Both the position numbers and the translations under genes were made by a program. Shown here piece after piece: positions 15,361 through 23,749 of a stretch of DNA of 64,000 bases. Under the pieces are notes generated by a model. It was given only the letters and a program-made list of their open reading frames with translations, was not told the origin of the DNA and did no database searches. Origin of the DNA: a virus; IMG/VR virus record IMGVR_UViG_3300023174_004998, positions 1 to 64,000 of that record; one strand, written 5' to 3'. How positions within the stretch are numbered: the stretch's first letter is position 1; each line of letters starts with the position of its first letter.

Positions 15361-15761
15361 ATTTGCCTTGTCAATGCACTCAGCATCAAATAGTTCTGCC
15401 AGGCCTGTTGTACACTCTCAGGTTGTTGGAATTGTTCGTGGCCAATGGGGCCGGTGTCTACCCATACATAAGGAGTACGGCGCGGATGAGCACCAAACTG
15501 CCTGGGCTGGTGCAACAGGCCAGAGTCATACAGCTCAATAGAAATGTCGCGGTATCTCTGTTCATCTTCATCCTTGGTATGTATCCATTCAGGATTGCTG
15601 AATCCAGATCTCGTGCGATAGCCATTCCAAATACTAATCCATTGTTCATCGTTGTGCGGGTCAAAGTCAGTGCGGGTAATAATAACCAACACATCGTCCA
15701 TGCTGACGTTACCTTCCACAATGTCGCGAACACATCGGCTATAACTAAAACCAATTTTCAT
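15357..15761 (-). CDS. Conserved phage protein
   Basis: A 134-residue protein starting MKIGFSYSRCVRDIVEG with DVLVIITRTDFDPHND and LLHQPRQFGAHP. The ATG at 15761 overlaps the stop of the small upstream gene (ATGA), favouring this start over the earlier Met. Function unknown; seen in other large phages. Confidence 0.8.
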   Translation of the reverse strand: MKIGFSYSRCVRDIVEGNVSMDDVLVIITRTDFDPHNDEQWISIWNGYRTRSGFSNPEWIHTKDEDEQRYRDISIELYDSGLLHQPRQFGAHPRRTPYVWVDTGPIGHEQFQQPESVQQAWQNYLMLSALTRQI

Positions 15762-15889
15762 ACTACTTCCTTGTTGCGGTGTTTGGGCTGACGCTGATAC
15801 CAAGTACGCACCCGCATGACCACAGCACGGTGCCGATTGTGTTTGGCTACCCAGTTGCGTGTTTTTGGTGCGTCCTTGATCTTGTTCAT
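15758..15889 (-). CDS. Very small basic protein
   Basis: A 43-residue frame starting MNKIKDAPKTRNWVAKHNRH. It runs from just after the stop of the 15891 gene to an ATGA overlap with the 15761 ATG, which supports translation. An alternative ATG nine bases upstream adds three residues. Strongly basic, possibly nucleic-acid binding. Confidence 0.65.
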   Translation of the reverse strand: MNKIKDAPKTRNWVAKHNRHRAVVMRVRTWYQRQPKHRNKEVV

Positions 15890-15890
15890 G

Positions 15891-16064
15891 TCAATCATAC
15901 TGCACGTCTACAATACGTCCTTCACGGAAAATGTAATAACAATCTACCAACCCATACGTGACCCAAATGCAATCATTGCCAGGGCGCATGGCATAGTCTT
16001 CAATGCCTTTGTCCTGCAGATCTTTTTGAACTAACAGGGCCTCCAATGAGTTTACTTCAGTCAT
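15891..16064 (-). CDS. Small phage protein
   Basis: A 57-residue protein (MTEVNSLEALLVQKDLQDK start, aromatic strand at the end). The second Met (16064) is preferred because it directly follows the stop of the upstream gene. Unknown function. Confidence 0.65.
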   Translation of the reverse strand: MTEVNSLEALLVQKDLQDKGIEDYAMRPGNDCIWVTYGLVDCYYIFREGRIVDVQYD

Positions 16065-16066
16065 GC

Positions 16067-16294
16067 TCAATCCCAAGACTTTTTGTCACCATAGCGTTCA
16101 TTGTGATCGTATCCGGCATGGTAAGCTTCGATGTCTTCGTCGCTCATGACGTCCGCTGAAACTTCTGGACTAGATCCAGTGGCACCTAAGTACAAGTGCG
16201 GGCGACGTGGACGGCTGTAATAACTGTCTGCGGACCCACGATCAAATGCACTACCATGACGTGTATCGTATTCTGTAATGTCTGATACAAACAT
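16067..16294 (-). CDS. Small phage protein
   Basis: A 75-residue protein, Asp/Ser/Tyr-rich, of unknown function (SYYSRPRRPHLYLGATGSS). It has an excellent ribosome site (AAAAAGGAGC) and its own sigma70 promoter at 16320-16348, marking it as the head of an early minus-strand operon. Confidence 0.8.
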   Translation of the reverse strand: MFVSDITEYDTRHGSAFDRGSADSYYSRPRRPHLYLGATGSSPEVSADVMSDEDIEAYHAGYDHNERYGDKKSWD

Positions 16295-16319
16295 ATCTGC
16301 TCCTTTTTATGATTCTTTA

Positions 16320-16348
16320 ATTATAACAAATGATTCTTTTCTGGTCAA
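16320..16348 (-). promoter_or_regulatory. Sigma70 promoter with extended -10
   Basis: TTGACC (16348-16343), 17 bases, TATAAT (16325-16320) preceded by TGT. The 5' part, TTGACCAGAAA, is shared with the promoter at 16857. Confidence 0.85.
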
Positions 16349-16509
16349 GCGCCATAGTAAACCGGGTCACGATCTGCTTGATCCAACTGTTCGATGTAGT
16401 TCTCAACATCAGCTTCGCTGATATCAAACTGTCCAGAGATTTGTTTGACTGTGGCACCCCGGGTCAGTGCTTCTTCAATGTCCAAGGCCAAATTTGAAAA
16501 ATATCCCAT
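16345..16509 (-). CDS. Small helix-turn-helix-like protein
   Basis: A 54-residue frame, missed by length filters. It reads MGYFSNLALDIEEALTRG and continues with TVKQISGQFDISEADVENYI, which resembles a helix-turn-helix segment (repetition, turn at GQFDIS). The start overlaps the stop of the GIY-YIG gene (TAATG), a strong sign of coupling. It could be a small DNA-binding regulator. Confidence 0.7.
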   Translation of the reverse strand: MGYFSNLALDIEEALTRGATVKQISGQFDISEADVENYIEQLDQADRDPVYYGA

Positions 16510-16850
16510 TATGCTTTCCTTTCACGTACATCGGTGTTTAAGTTTGGGCGGTGAGTGCGGATCAACTCACGCTCTAATTGGTGTGCTTCAGTTTTGCCAC
16601 GCACCACTTCTAGGATACCGTAGTTGAATGATTCGGTACCACGCTCACGCAAGGCTTCGTACAATGCCCAACTTTTGTCTTCGGAACGGCTACGATACAG
16701 ATGCTTGTTCATACGCACCCGCAGGCTTTTTTGCACAGTGCTTTCTGTTTTGGCAGTGACACCAATGTAGAAGTCCTCACCCGAGCGTATCACGTAAATG
16801 ATATGGGTACGATCTACTCGTTTTTTGCGGGTTACTTTTTTAATTTCCAT
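16509..16850 (-). CDS. GIY-YIG nuclease-like protein
   Basis: A 113-residue GIY-YIG domain. The two short strands are IIYVIRSG and FYIGVTAK, the conserved Arg lies in SLRVRMNKH, and the Glu region is ALRERGTESF. The start at 16850 lies six bases after a perfect TATAAT box, which would give a leaderless message. The domain occurs in homing and repair nucleases; this short form has no extra DNA-binding module. Confidence 0.75.
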   Translation of the reverse strand: MEIKKVTRKKRVDRTHIIYVIRSGEDFYIGVTAKTESTVQKSLRVRMNKHLYRSRSEDKSWALYEALRERGTESFNYGILEVVRGKTEAHQLERELIRTHRPNLNTDVRERKA

Positions 16851-16856
16851 ACATAT

Positions 16857-16885
16857 ATTATAACCGAAAACGCATTTCTGGTCAA
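16857..16885 (-). promoter_or_regulatory. Sigma70 promoter, leaderless position
   Basis: TTGACC (16885-16880), 17 bases, TATAAT (16862-16857). The expected transcript start coincides with the A of the GIY-YIG ATG at 16850. Confidence 0.85.
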
Positions 16886-16991
16886 CCAACAAGAATGCAC
16901 TAAGTTAGTGCTTGCTAACCCAGCAAAACCGTGGGTTTTTGGTGTTGTATTTTAGCCACAATTATACGAAATAACGAATTACCTGTCAACC

Positions 16992-17975
16992 GTGCCCAAT
17001 TACACAGAACCCAACTTCAACAAAGCCATGATCCACATGCTACGGGGCTGTGGGGTTGACCCGCATTTTCTGCCCTGTGCCCTGGGGCGTCCCATTGTGA
17101 GCAGTCGCTGGCACATTGAGTTGCCAGAAATACCCGAGCATCGTTGGCGTCAGCCCAATTTCCGACTGGTCATACACGCCCAGGATTTCATACATTTTTT
17201 TGATAATCTCTGCGTGGAACTGCATTGGTTGGAACAACAGTACACACCTGAGCAACAATCAAAGATCATTTTTGTGTGCTGGGATCATAGACTGCATGAC
17301 ATATGGGAAGGTCGTATCAAAGTGGTCAATTTCGCCAGCCACAGTTTTGAATTGGTACATCAGTTGCGAGCTCGTTGGCCTGAGTGGCGGGATGTACACA
17401 ATAAAAATATACAATACAATTGGATCTGCCTAAATGGTCGAGCCAGAGAATACCGACAAGAAGTCTACAATCTACTGAGACACGAATCCACAGGATTTGT
17501 CAGTCACAGTATATTCAACCCCATTGACATACATCCCTACCAGGACTACAATTTTAACAATGTAGATAATTTTGTCAAACTCATGCCAGTGTATCAGTCA
17601 GCTCATGCTTCTGTACTAACTGAAAGTCTGTATCAAGACGTTGGCGGAATTGTAACAGAAAAAACACTGCTGGCCATAGCGGCACGACATCCCTTTATGT
17701 GCATAGGGCATAGATACTGTCATGAAGATGTGGCCCGTTTGGGATTCCAAAACTACAACGACGTGTTTGATCTCAGCTATGATTCAGAAGACAAATCAAC
17801 TAGACTGTATTCTGCTATAGAAAAGAATCGACAGCACCTTAGAGATTTTGCAGATGTTTCAGCAGTGCAAGAAAAAATCAACGCCAACTTTGAATGGCTC
17901 ATGGGTGGATATGCTGACAGCATTCGTGCTCTGGCCGAAGGTCAACTACGGAAGCTGTTTGAGAAAGGTTTTTAA
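16992..17975 (+). CDS. Hypothetical protein, only plus-strand gene
   Basis: A 327-residue protein with GTG as the first possible start; an in-frame ATG follows at 17028. No clear ribosome site is visible before either. The C-terminal part (GGIVTEKTLLAIAARHPFMC, then EDVARLGFQNYNDVFD) resembles the donor-site region of glycosyltransferase-like phage proteins in which a TEKT segment is followed by a Pro-Phe and a Gly-Phe-x-x-Tyr. I would call it a glycosyltransferase-like candidate. It is divergent from the GIY-YIG gene and converges on the 17946-18308 gene, overlapping it by 30 bases. Confidence 0.75.
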   Translation: MPNYTEPNFNKAMIHMLRGCGVDPHFLPCALGRPIVSSRWHIELPEIPEHRWRQPNFRLVIHAQDFIHFFDNLCVELHWLEQQYTPEQQSKIIFVCWDHRLHDIWEGRIKVVNFASHSFELVHQLRARWPEWRDVHNKNIQYNWICLNGRAREYRQEVYNLLRHESTGFVSHSIFNPIDIHPYQDYNFNNVDNFVKLMPVYQSAHASVLTESLYQDVGGIVTEKTLLAIAARHPFMCIGHRYCHEDVARLGFQNYNDVFDLSYDSEDKSTRLYSAIEKNRQHLRDFADVSAVQEKINANFEWLMGGYADSIRALAEGQLRKLFEKGF

Positions 17976-18308
17976 GTCGCCGTACAAGGTGGCCATCATG
18001 GCTTCGCGACTGCTAAACATTATCAGTCGACGTGCCAGTTTCTTTTCTATTTCTATGTAGTAAGGTGCCTGCAGTTTGCGGTCCAACAGCAAGATAAGAT
18101 TGCGATCAAACTTGCTGGGATCTAGATCCACAGTCCAGCTTTCAATGTCCATGAGTTTCAATGTTTGATATCCCAAGCCAGTGAGCCTGAGTCCGCCGGT
18201 GTTGCGTATGTTGACCCACCATATGGGTATGACATCTTCTGCGGTGTGACCGTGTCCAGCAGGTAATTCGTTGAGCAGTGCTCGGGTGAGTTCTAGTTTA
18301 TTTCGCAT
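17946..18308 (-). CDS. Small phage protein
   Basis: A 120-residue protein of unknown family with a conserved-looking middle (VIPIWWVNIRNTGGLRLTGLG). It overlaps the upstream gene by 11 bases. Confidence 0.75.
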   Translation of the reverse strand: MRNKLELTRALLNELPAGHGHTAEDVIPIWWVNIRNTGGLRLTGLGYQTLKLMDIESWTVDLDPSKFDRNLILLLDRKLQAPYYIEIEKKLARRLIMFSSREAMMATLYGDLKTFLKQLP

Positions 18309-18594
18309 CGGGGTAGATACGATCCCCGCTTTTGAGTAATACCACCGAGAACTTGTCGGTTTTGAATTGTGTGTTCAGCTTCTTGGCCAAGTTAATGGCA
18401 TGCCCAGGATTTGAGAATGAAACTTTTTTGTACTTGGGGCCAGGATACTGCACCAAGAAGTTGGAGGTCTTGAGGTTGATAGGGTTGTTGTCAAAGAACA
18501 CAGCCCATATACCTTCAGATGCTAACACCTGTTCGGTTTTGTAAGTGCTCTTGTTGGTAAGTTCTACGAGAACTTTGGGTTTTGGTCGGCTCAT
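18298..18594 (-). CDS. Small basic phage protein
   Basis: A 98-residue basic, strand-rich protein (KVSFSNPGHAINLAKKL). A GGAGAG ribosome site and a CATAAATA box at 18611-18618 precede it, giving a normal 11-base leader. Unknown function. Confidence 0.75.
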   Translation of the reverse strand: MSRPKPKVLVELTNKSTYKTEQVLASEGIWAVFFDNNPINLKTSNFLVQYPGPKYKKVSFSNPGHAINLAKKLNTQFKTDKFSVVLLKSGDRIYPDAK

Positions 18595-18610
18595 AATAAT
18601 CTCTCCAGTT

Positions 18611-18618
18611 TATTTATG
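18611..18618 (-). promoter_or_regulatory. Late-promoter-like box CATAAATA
   Basis: Seven of eight bases match. The expected start is about 11 bases before the ATG of the 18298-18594 gene, with GGAGAG in between. Confidence 0.5.
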
Positions 18619-18632
18619 ATAAACTACGTAGA

Positions 18633-18839
18633 TTAAAATGATCCTCCTTGCATTTCCACTGTGACCACATCTGGGGTAGCAGATGGCTGTACACGCAGTT
18701 GCTCTAGGTCTAACAGTAGACGAGTTATCTCTGTGTGTAGCATTTTTGCATCTTGCAACGAACATGAGAAGTCCTTGGAGCCCCGCATTTCAAAATGCTG
18801 AAGGCGATCCACGAACTTCTTTATGTAAAGATTACTCAT
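18633..18839 (-). CDS. Small helical phage protein
   Basis: A 68-residue protein with a coiled-coil-like middle (DAKMLHTEITRLLLDLEQLR). Overlaps the upstream gene by one base. Unknown function. Confidence 0.75.
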   Translation of the reverse strand: MSNLYIKKFVDRLQHFEMRGSKDFSCSLQDAKMLHTEITRLLLDLEQLRVQPSATPDVVTVEMQGGSF

Positions 18840-19285
18840 TACTGGAATGTAAACTCGTCTGGTGAGTGTGTTGGTCCACGATAATCATAGCGTTGTAGCA
18901 AAATTAGCTTGGGACAGAATTCAGTGGTCCAATGACCATTGACTTCAATTTGATACCAACCAGCGGCAAACCACGATTTGGATTTCTTTTTCTTTGTGTA
19001 GATAGGTAATCTACGTTGCACATCGTAAATGGCATTGTGCGGAGAGGAGTCAGTGGCAAATCCATTGACTGCGTACTCTTTCTTTTCTTTCTTTTTTGTA
19101 GGAGGGTCTTCAAAAAAGATCTGTGTCTTGTTCTTTATTGTCTTAATGGTTTTGAATTCTTGCTGGTCGTTGTACATACGAACAGTGAATGAACCATTGT
19201 TGGTCACTTCAACGGATCCTATTTTGGCATCATTTTCTTTGAGGATCCAATATTTGTTTGCTACTACAGGTTTAGCTAGAATCAT
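18839..19285 (-). CDS. Conserved phage protein
   Basis: A 148-residue basic protein: KPVVANKYWILKENDAKIG at the start, a Lys-rich middle and CPKLILLQRYDYRGPTHSP near the end. The end motif is recognisable from other T4-like phages. Unknown function; located next to the RNase H gene, so a replication role is conceivable. Confidence 0.8.
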   Translation of the reverse strand: MILAKPVVANKYWILKENDAKIGSVEVTNNGSFTVRMYNDQQEFKTIKTIKNKTQIFFEDPPTKKKEKKEYAVNGFATDSSPHNAIYDVQRRLPIYTKKKKSKSWFAAGWYQIEVNGHWTTEFCPKLILLQRYDYRGPTHSPDEFTFQ

Positions 19286-20283
19286 TTATTCAACACTCCT
19301 TGGTACGTTTTGTTGAGCCATCGCCCAAATTGCTCGGCGTTTTCGCTGGCGCGGTTTAATTCATATTTACCACAGAATTTCATGAAGTGACTGCCAACTT
19401 GGCCCACGTCTTTGTGGCTGATTTGCTCCAGAATAGCCCCGTCTACTGCGGCTTTTACTGTGTCGGGCTGTGCTGTCAAATCAATGAGGCTACGATTGCG
19501 TACATAATCATCCAGCACACGATGCTCTGCACCGTTGTGATCAGTCCAGCGTTGTAGCATTAAATTGTTCCAGTTGTAGCCTTTGGCATTACGGTCAGCA
19601 AAGGCTTCTTGCAAGCCCACTTTGTTTTTAGTGCCTTTTGTACGCACCCCAGGAAATGCTGAAAATACATTGTCTGACGTGTCGCCACGCATGCACTTTT
19701 CAAATAGCAACCATTCTGGGTCGGGAATCTTTTTGGGCTCTTTTGTTTTCTTATCAATCACTGGTTTGCCTCGGGCATCAAAGATGCCTTTGACAGTGAG
19801 TAACTCATCTGTGATGCCATTGTATTGATGAACATTTTCTGCCAAGAGTTGCACAAAATCTGTATCGCTGGAAATGATGTAGTGTTCGTCCGCAGGATGC
19901 AAGGCAATCCAGCGAGCAATGATGTCATCTGCTTCGGCATTGGGTTCACGCAGTACACTACAGTTGGTACGTTTTTCCAAGTACTCTTTGAACATGTCAA
20001 ATGTTTCCCAGAACAGCTTGTCTTCTTCTGCTTCACGTTCTGTATGTGCGGCACGGGCATCACTGCGATTCTTTTTATAGGGCGTATAAAAGTCCTTGCG
20101 CCAGCTTCTCCCCTCCAGTGCAAATACCACATGATCTGCAGGAAATCGATTGAATACCTTGTTTACAGCACTCAATGTGATGTGTAGAGCATAGCCTACT
20201 TTCTCCCAAGGATCCTCAGCACGAAAAGCCACGTGTCGGGCTCGGAAAAACATATTGGCAGTGTCAATCAGTAAGTAGCGCAT
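19282..20283 (-). CDS. rnh: T4 RNase H-like 5'-3' exonuclease
   Basis: A 333-residue member of the FEN-1/T4 RNase H family. Metal-binding acids are visible in order: LLIDTANMFFRA (Asp7), FALEGRSWRKDFY, EADDIIARW, IISSDTDFV and RGDTSDNVFSAF. The family removes RNA primers and 5' flaps during lagging-strand synthesis. The C-terminus looks complete, length close to the 305 residues of T4. It overlaps the upstream and downstream genes by four and about four bases, forming part of an early replication operon. Confidence 0.88.
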   Translation of the reverse strand: MRYLLIDTANMFFRARHVAFRAEDPWEKVGYALHITLSAVNKVFNRFPADHVVFALEGRSWRKDFYTPYKKNRSDARAAHTEREAEEDKLFWETFDMFKEYLEKRTNCSVLREPNAEADDIIARWIALHPADEHYIISSDTDFVQLLAENVHQYNGITDELLTVKGIFDARGKPVIDKKTKEPKKIPDPEWLLFEKCMRGDTSDNVFSAFPGVRTKGTKNKVGLQEAFADRNAKGYNWNNLMLQRWTDHNGAEHRVLDDYVRNRSLIDLTAQPDTVKAAVDGAILEQISHKDVGQVGSHFMKFCGKYELNRASENAEQFGRWLNKTYQGVLNK

Positions 20284-20286
20284 AGC

Positions 20287-20991
20287 TCATAAGAATTTGT
20301 TGTCGATACAGTATTGTAACATAAAACGAGCCCAAAAGCTATGAGCTTGTTTACCAAAATGCCAGGAATTGGGTGCTACCGTTTCGTGCCCATTCTTGGT
20401 CAATGTAGCCGAAAAGGTCTGATTTGGATCATAGGGCCCAATGTAGTTGACACCCCAGTCTTTCTTTTCTTTTATTGAAGAAAAATCATTGTTGCCATTG
20501 AAGAACACATGCGGAATATTCTTTTCTTTGAGTTCATTATGAAATGCCCAGATCATGTTGTGGGCATCTTGTGTTTTGGCTCTCCAGTCCAAGCCAATGA
20601 TGTAGTTACGGTACTGTTCCTGTAGTTCTTGTGGAACATGATCAGTACCACTGGCATTGACCTGATAGAATTTTCCGTTGCTGAGCCACTCTTCGCGCTC
20701 CCAGGTTGACCACTGTATGATCATCAGTGTGCGATACCAGTCCTGCGGGTTGGCATCAATCCAAGCACGGGTAGTGCGCAGAATACGATCATTTGAGCTG
20801 GCGCTTTCTGCTTCGCAACGAAACACTGCTTTGGCAGTATCGGCCAGAGTACGACCCCAGCTCACTGCTAGATTGTCAGGATGTGGTGCTCGCCCTTGAT
20901 AAAACAGTTGGCCATCGTCCATGGCAAATGCATGGGCATTTACAGCTTCTGCGGCTGCGGTGTGGCTGTCTCCGTTTACATACAATATCAT
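20287..20991 (-). CDS. SGNH-hydrolase-like protein
   Basis: A 234-residue protein. It starts with YVNGDSHTAAAEAV (GDS block with catalytic Ser) and ends with NSWHFGKQAHSFWARF, matching the last SGNH block with an Asp/Asn and His. Such esterases act on sugars, lipids or acetyl groups. It sits four bases from the RNase H gene but is not obviously linked to replication; similar proteins occur in cyanophages. Confidence 0.65.
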   Translation of the reverse strand: MILYVNGDSHTAAAEAVNAHAFAMDDGQLFYQGRAPHPDNLAVSWGRTLADTAKAVFRCEAESASSNDRILRTTRAWIDANPQDWYRTLMIIQWSTWEREEWLSNGKFYQVNASGTDHVPQELQEQYRNYIIGLDWRAKTQDAHNMIWAFHNELKEKNIPHVFFNGNNDFSSIKEKKDWGVNYIGPYDPNQTFSATLTKNGHETVAPNSWHFGKQAHSFWARFMLQYCIDNKFL

Positions 20992-21464
20992 TGTTGTTTG
21001 AGTGCCTTGAATGTTTCTGCTTCGGCTACACGTTTGCGCAGACTGCTGGAACTAAATGAATGATCACGTCCGTTGAACACAATTTCAATACCGCGCTGAA
21101 AACACTCTTGACGCCCACTGTAGTCTTTGTGTTCATATTCTACGCCCAGGATACGCACATCCACGGGCAAGATCAACAACAAGTCTATCAAGTCTTGCTC
21201 TGTTTGATACACAACCACTTCGTCCACATAGCGACAAGCGGCCAACTGTATCTGTCGTTCCACAATACTCTGTACAGGACAATTTTTAGTATCAGGGCGG
21301 TCTATGGTGGGATCAGTTTGCAATCCACAAATTAAGTAATCGCAATGATTCTTGGCTTCGGCCAACATGGCAATGTGTCCTGCATGCAACATGTCAAAGG
21401 TTGAGAAGGTGATACCAATCTTTTTACCGTCTTCTTTGAGTTTGCGAATGTGATTGAAAATCAT
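20988..21464 (-). CDS. Cytidylyltransferase-like protein (TagD-like)
   Basis: A 158-residue nucleotidyltransferase. HxGH motif in FDMLHAGHIAML near residues 22-34, a ligand loop GLQTDPTIDRP, and SSSSLRKRVA near the end, corresponding to the ISTTxLR motif of glycerol-3-phosphate cytidylyltransferases. The ATG at 21464 overlaps the stop of the upstream gene (ATGA). It would activate a phosphorylated sugar or polyol as a CDP or ADP form, perhaps feeding the sugar transferases of this window. Confidence 0.8.
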   Translation of the reverse strand: MIFNHIRKLKEDGKKIGITFSTFDMLHAGHIAMLAEAKNHCDYLICGLQTDPTIDRPDTKNCPVQSIVERQIQLAACRYVDEVVVYQTEQDLIDLLLILPVDVRILGVEYEHKDYSGRQECFQRGIEIVFNGRDHSFSSSSLRKRVAEAETFKALKQQ

Positions 21465-21877
21465 CCTACTTCTCTCCTGCCATCGCCGATGTCTCGACTC
21501 TGCATGTAGCGTGATCCGTTGTTGATGGCTTCTACCTGTTCCCAAGTTTCCAGTACCACGTTGCGGCACACTGCTTGAAACCATTGGTCCACTAGATCTG
21601 CATCGGTCTTTCCTTGATATCCTGCACGTACCAAGTTGGCAATGAACTTCTCATTCCAGTCAAATTCAAATGCACCCGAGTTGATATCATTGGGGTCAAC
21701 GTCCATGCTCAGTATGGCGATGTAAGGCTCGCCCTTTTCTGTGGCCAAGTCTTTGTCGGACTTTTTCTTACCTTTTGACGGTTCTGCAGACTTTTTTATA
21801 TCTTTGACAACATTTTCGTTAGAATCCACTGTTTTGCTAACTTTTTCTTTTCTTTTAAACAGATCAAATATTCCCAT
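21461..21877 (-). CDS. Conserved phage protein
   Basis: A 138-residue protein. The N-terminal half is a Lys/Ser-rich linker; the C-terminal half carries AILSMDVDPNDINSGAFEF and DQWFQAVCRNVVLETWE, a pattern recognisable from T4-like phages. Unknown function. Confidence 0.8.
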   Translation of the reverse strand: MGIFDLFKRKEKVSKTVDSNENVVKDIKKSAEPSKGKKKSDKDLATEKGEPYIAILSMDVDPNDINSGAFEFDWNEKFIANLVRAGYQGKTDADLVDQWFQAVCRNVVLETWEQVEAINNGSRYMQSRDIGDGRREVG

Positions 21878-22226
21878 TTTCTTTCCTTTTCAATTCCAGT
21901 AGCACTTGTAATTTATCGTAAGCATCCTTCAGCGTGGTATCTTCTTGTATTATCTTAAAATCCTGTATCCAGCTGGCAGTTGACGCCCATCCATCATCGC
22001 CGCCGTTGTTGCGATACACAGCATCAGCTTCGGTGAGATATCCTTCGTAGTGGTCAGGGTCAATGCCAAAGAACGCATTGCCATCCATCATGGCCAGAGT
22101 TTCTGCAATAGGGCGGAGTTTGCGTCGATCTTCGTCCGTGAACACTCTACGCCATCCGCCGTCGGGCTCTTCTATTTCGTAAACTATCTTGGCACGGTCA
22201 GGCGGATCTATATAAACTTTGCTCAT
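21864..22226 (-). CDS. Hypothetical phage protein
   Basis: A 120-residue acidic protein of unknown family, overlapping neighbours by 14 and four bases. Confidence 0.75.
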   Translation of the reverse strand: MSKVYIDPPDRAKIVYEIEEPDGGWRRVFTDEDRRKLRPIAETLAMMDGNAFFGIDPDHYEGYLTEADAVYRNNGGDDGWASTASWIQDFKIIQEDTTLKDAYDKLQVLLELKRKENGNI

Positions 22227-22705
22227 TCTACAATGTTTCCGTGCTCGTCTATTTCACACCAGGTATAGTCGCCCATCCATTTTACTCTGGCTATGTATTG
22301 ATAGTTATCTGGAGCCGCTGTGCTCCAGTCACTGGGCCCAAGATGTGTGAGTATGATTCTGTCATGCCTTGTATCTTGTGCTAGCCAGTAGGGCTTTCCG
22401 TGATAGGTTTGAAACTGATAGTAAGCACTGTGTACCATGTCTGTGATATCCAGTCGTCGCTTGATGCCTGCAGCCTGACGTTGTAACACTGTGACCAGTT
22501 CTAAAATACGATCGTATTCTTGCTGGGCATGCATCCTGGCCACATTGACCATGATGTCTTTTTGTTTTTCAACCGGAATAAGATCAAACTTGGGCCCACC
22601 AGCTTCGGTGGGGTAAGGAGTTATGTTCCTGTTAAAGAACTCGACTACTACATTGCCGGTGGCGATATCAAAACTATCACGACCTTTGGCACTGTTATTT
22701 TCCAA
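22223..22705 (-). CDS. DUF2452-like phage protein
   Basis: A 160-residue protein that resembles my memory of the DUF2452 group: an N-terminal PTEAGGPKFDL segment, a helix with QEYDRILELVTVLQRQA, and YQFQTYHGKPYWLAQDT followed by LTHLGPSDW. Unknown function. It is directly downstream of queE with no gap. Confidence 0.65.
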   Translation of the reverse strand: MENNSAKGRDSFDIATGNVVVEFFNRNITPYPTEAGGPKFDLIPVEKQKDIMVNVARMHAQQEYDRILELVTVLQRQAAGIKRRLDITDMVHSAYYQFQTYHGKPYWLAQDTRHDRIILTHLGPSDWSTAAPDNYQYIARVKWMGDYTWCEIDEHGNIVE

Positions 22706-23587
22706 TCAAGTACCCCAAGCATTGCGCCAGATATCTACCTGCAGTCTAGGACTGTAACGCCAGCCTCGTTCCAGGGCCATGGTTGCCACTTCTTGTGTAT
22801 TCAAGTTGTAGACCTGTGGAACACCGCCCACTGGCATCAAGTACACAGGGCCACCAAATCCAGCTTGTCTGTATTCTTCCACAGCACGTTCAGCATCAGC
22901 TACGTCTTGACGTGTGGCCACCACAAACTTGAGATAAGTGTAGCCTACCATTTCATAGCTCTTGACCACTTTGGGGTTGATTGCATTTTCCCACGATTCA
23001 CCAGAGCATGGTAGTTTAGGACTCACAGAGAAAGTCAAACGATCGTAGTCTCTACCATGACGTGTGAATTCTTCAAACAAGTATTCATGCACTTCAGGAT
23101 ATAACTCTTGACTACCATTGGTTTCAAAGGTGAGATCACGCAGTCCAGATCTGCGACAATACTCCAACATCTCAGGATACAGTTGTTGATAGCCCAGCAA
23201 TGGCTCTCCTCCGGTGATCACAAGATGTACTGCATCGCCTGTGCCTTGATCCCAACGGTTGTTGGGTATAAGAGCATGCATCTTGTTGGCAATGATATCC
23301 ACAGGATCCTGATCATTGAATCGTTTGAATTCAGGATAGATTGATGCGTAAGTGTCGCAACCAGATGTGACCAAGGGCAAGTCTTCAAACTTGTTGTACT
23401 TGTCGATGTTCTTGATGATCTCAACAACTTCTGGATTGTGTCCTTCTACTACTTCGTCTCGTGGACGACCGAACTTTTTGCAACGGAAGTTACAACCGTA
23501 GGTGCGGAAGAATACACTGGGCACTCCGGCCCATTTTCCTTCGCCTTGCAAACTATAAAATATTTCTGTGTATGTAATTTTTTCCAT
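22706..23587 (-). CDS. queE: QueE, 7-carboxy-7-deazaguanine synthase (split cluster motif)
   Basis: A 293-residue radical SAM enzyme of the QueE family, which converts 6-carboxytetrahydropterin to 7-carboxy-7-deazaguanine. The opening EIFYSLQGEGKWAGVPSVF and GGEPLLG are diagnostic. The cluster motif is unusual: CNFRC gives Cys32 and Cys36, but the third cysteine is not at +3 (Phe39 is there). The next Cys is Cys77 in SGCDTYAS, so the canonical CNxxCxxCDT appears split by a roughly 38-residue insertion. If Cys77 is the third ligand the spacing is C-x3-C-x40-C. It works with FolE, QueD and DpdA of this window. Confidence 0.88.
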   Translation of the reverse strand: MEKITYTEIFYSLQGEGKWAGVPSVFFRTYGCNFRCKKFGRPRDEVVEGHNPEVVEIIKNIDKYNKFEDLPLVTSGCDTYASIYPEFKRFNDQDPVDIIANKMHALIPNNRWDQGTGDAVHLVITGGEPLLGYQQLYPEMLEYCRRSGLRDLTFETNGSQELYPEVHEYLFEEFTRHGRDYDRLTFSVSPKLPCSGESWENAINPKVVKSYEMVGYTYLKFVVATRQDVADAERAVEEYRQAGFGGPVYLMPVGGVPQVYNLNTQEVATMALERGWRYSPRLQVDIWRNAWGT

Positions 23588-23749
23588 TTACCAATGCCTT
23601 ATAACACCTGCTATGATGAAACCGTTTGTGATAATATATGTTAACACAATCAGTGTGCGAATGCAAGCGATGATGTCAGCTTCTTGCTTATTCACACCAG
23701 CTTTTTCGCCTAAACTCCTTGCCCACAGACGCCAAATCTTCCTAAACAT
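23588..23749 (-). CDS. Small membrane protein
   Basis: A 53-residue protein from the Met at 23749 (MFRKIWRLWARSLGEKAG start). One transmembrane segment near residues 32-52 (LIVLTYIITNGFIIAGVI). The pattern KIWRLWARSLGEKA...FIIAGVIRHW is recognisable from other phages. The start overlaps the cupin stop by one base. Confidence 0.8.
   Translation of the reverse strand: MFRKIWRLWARSLGEKAGVNKQEADIIACIRTLIVLTYIITNGFIIAGVIRHW

Noticed and set aside
16914-16940. AACCC...GGGTTTTT stem upstream of the plus-strand gene as a terminator
   Set aside because: Only 5 bp with an 11-base loop; position just before a gene start makes a terminator role unlikely.
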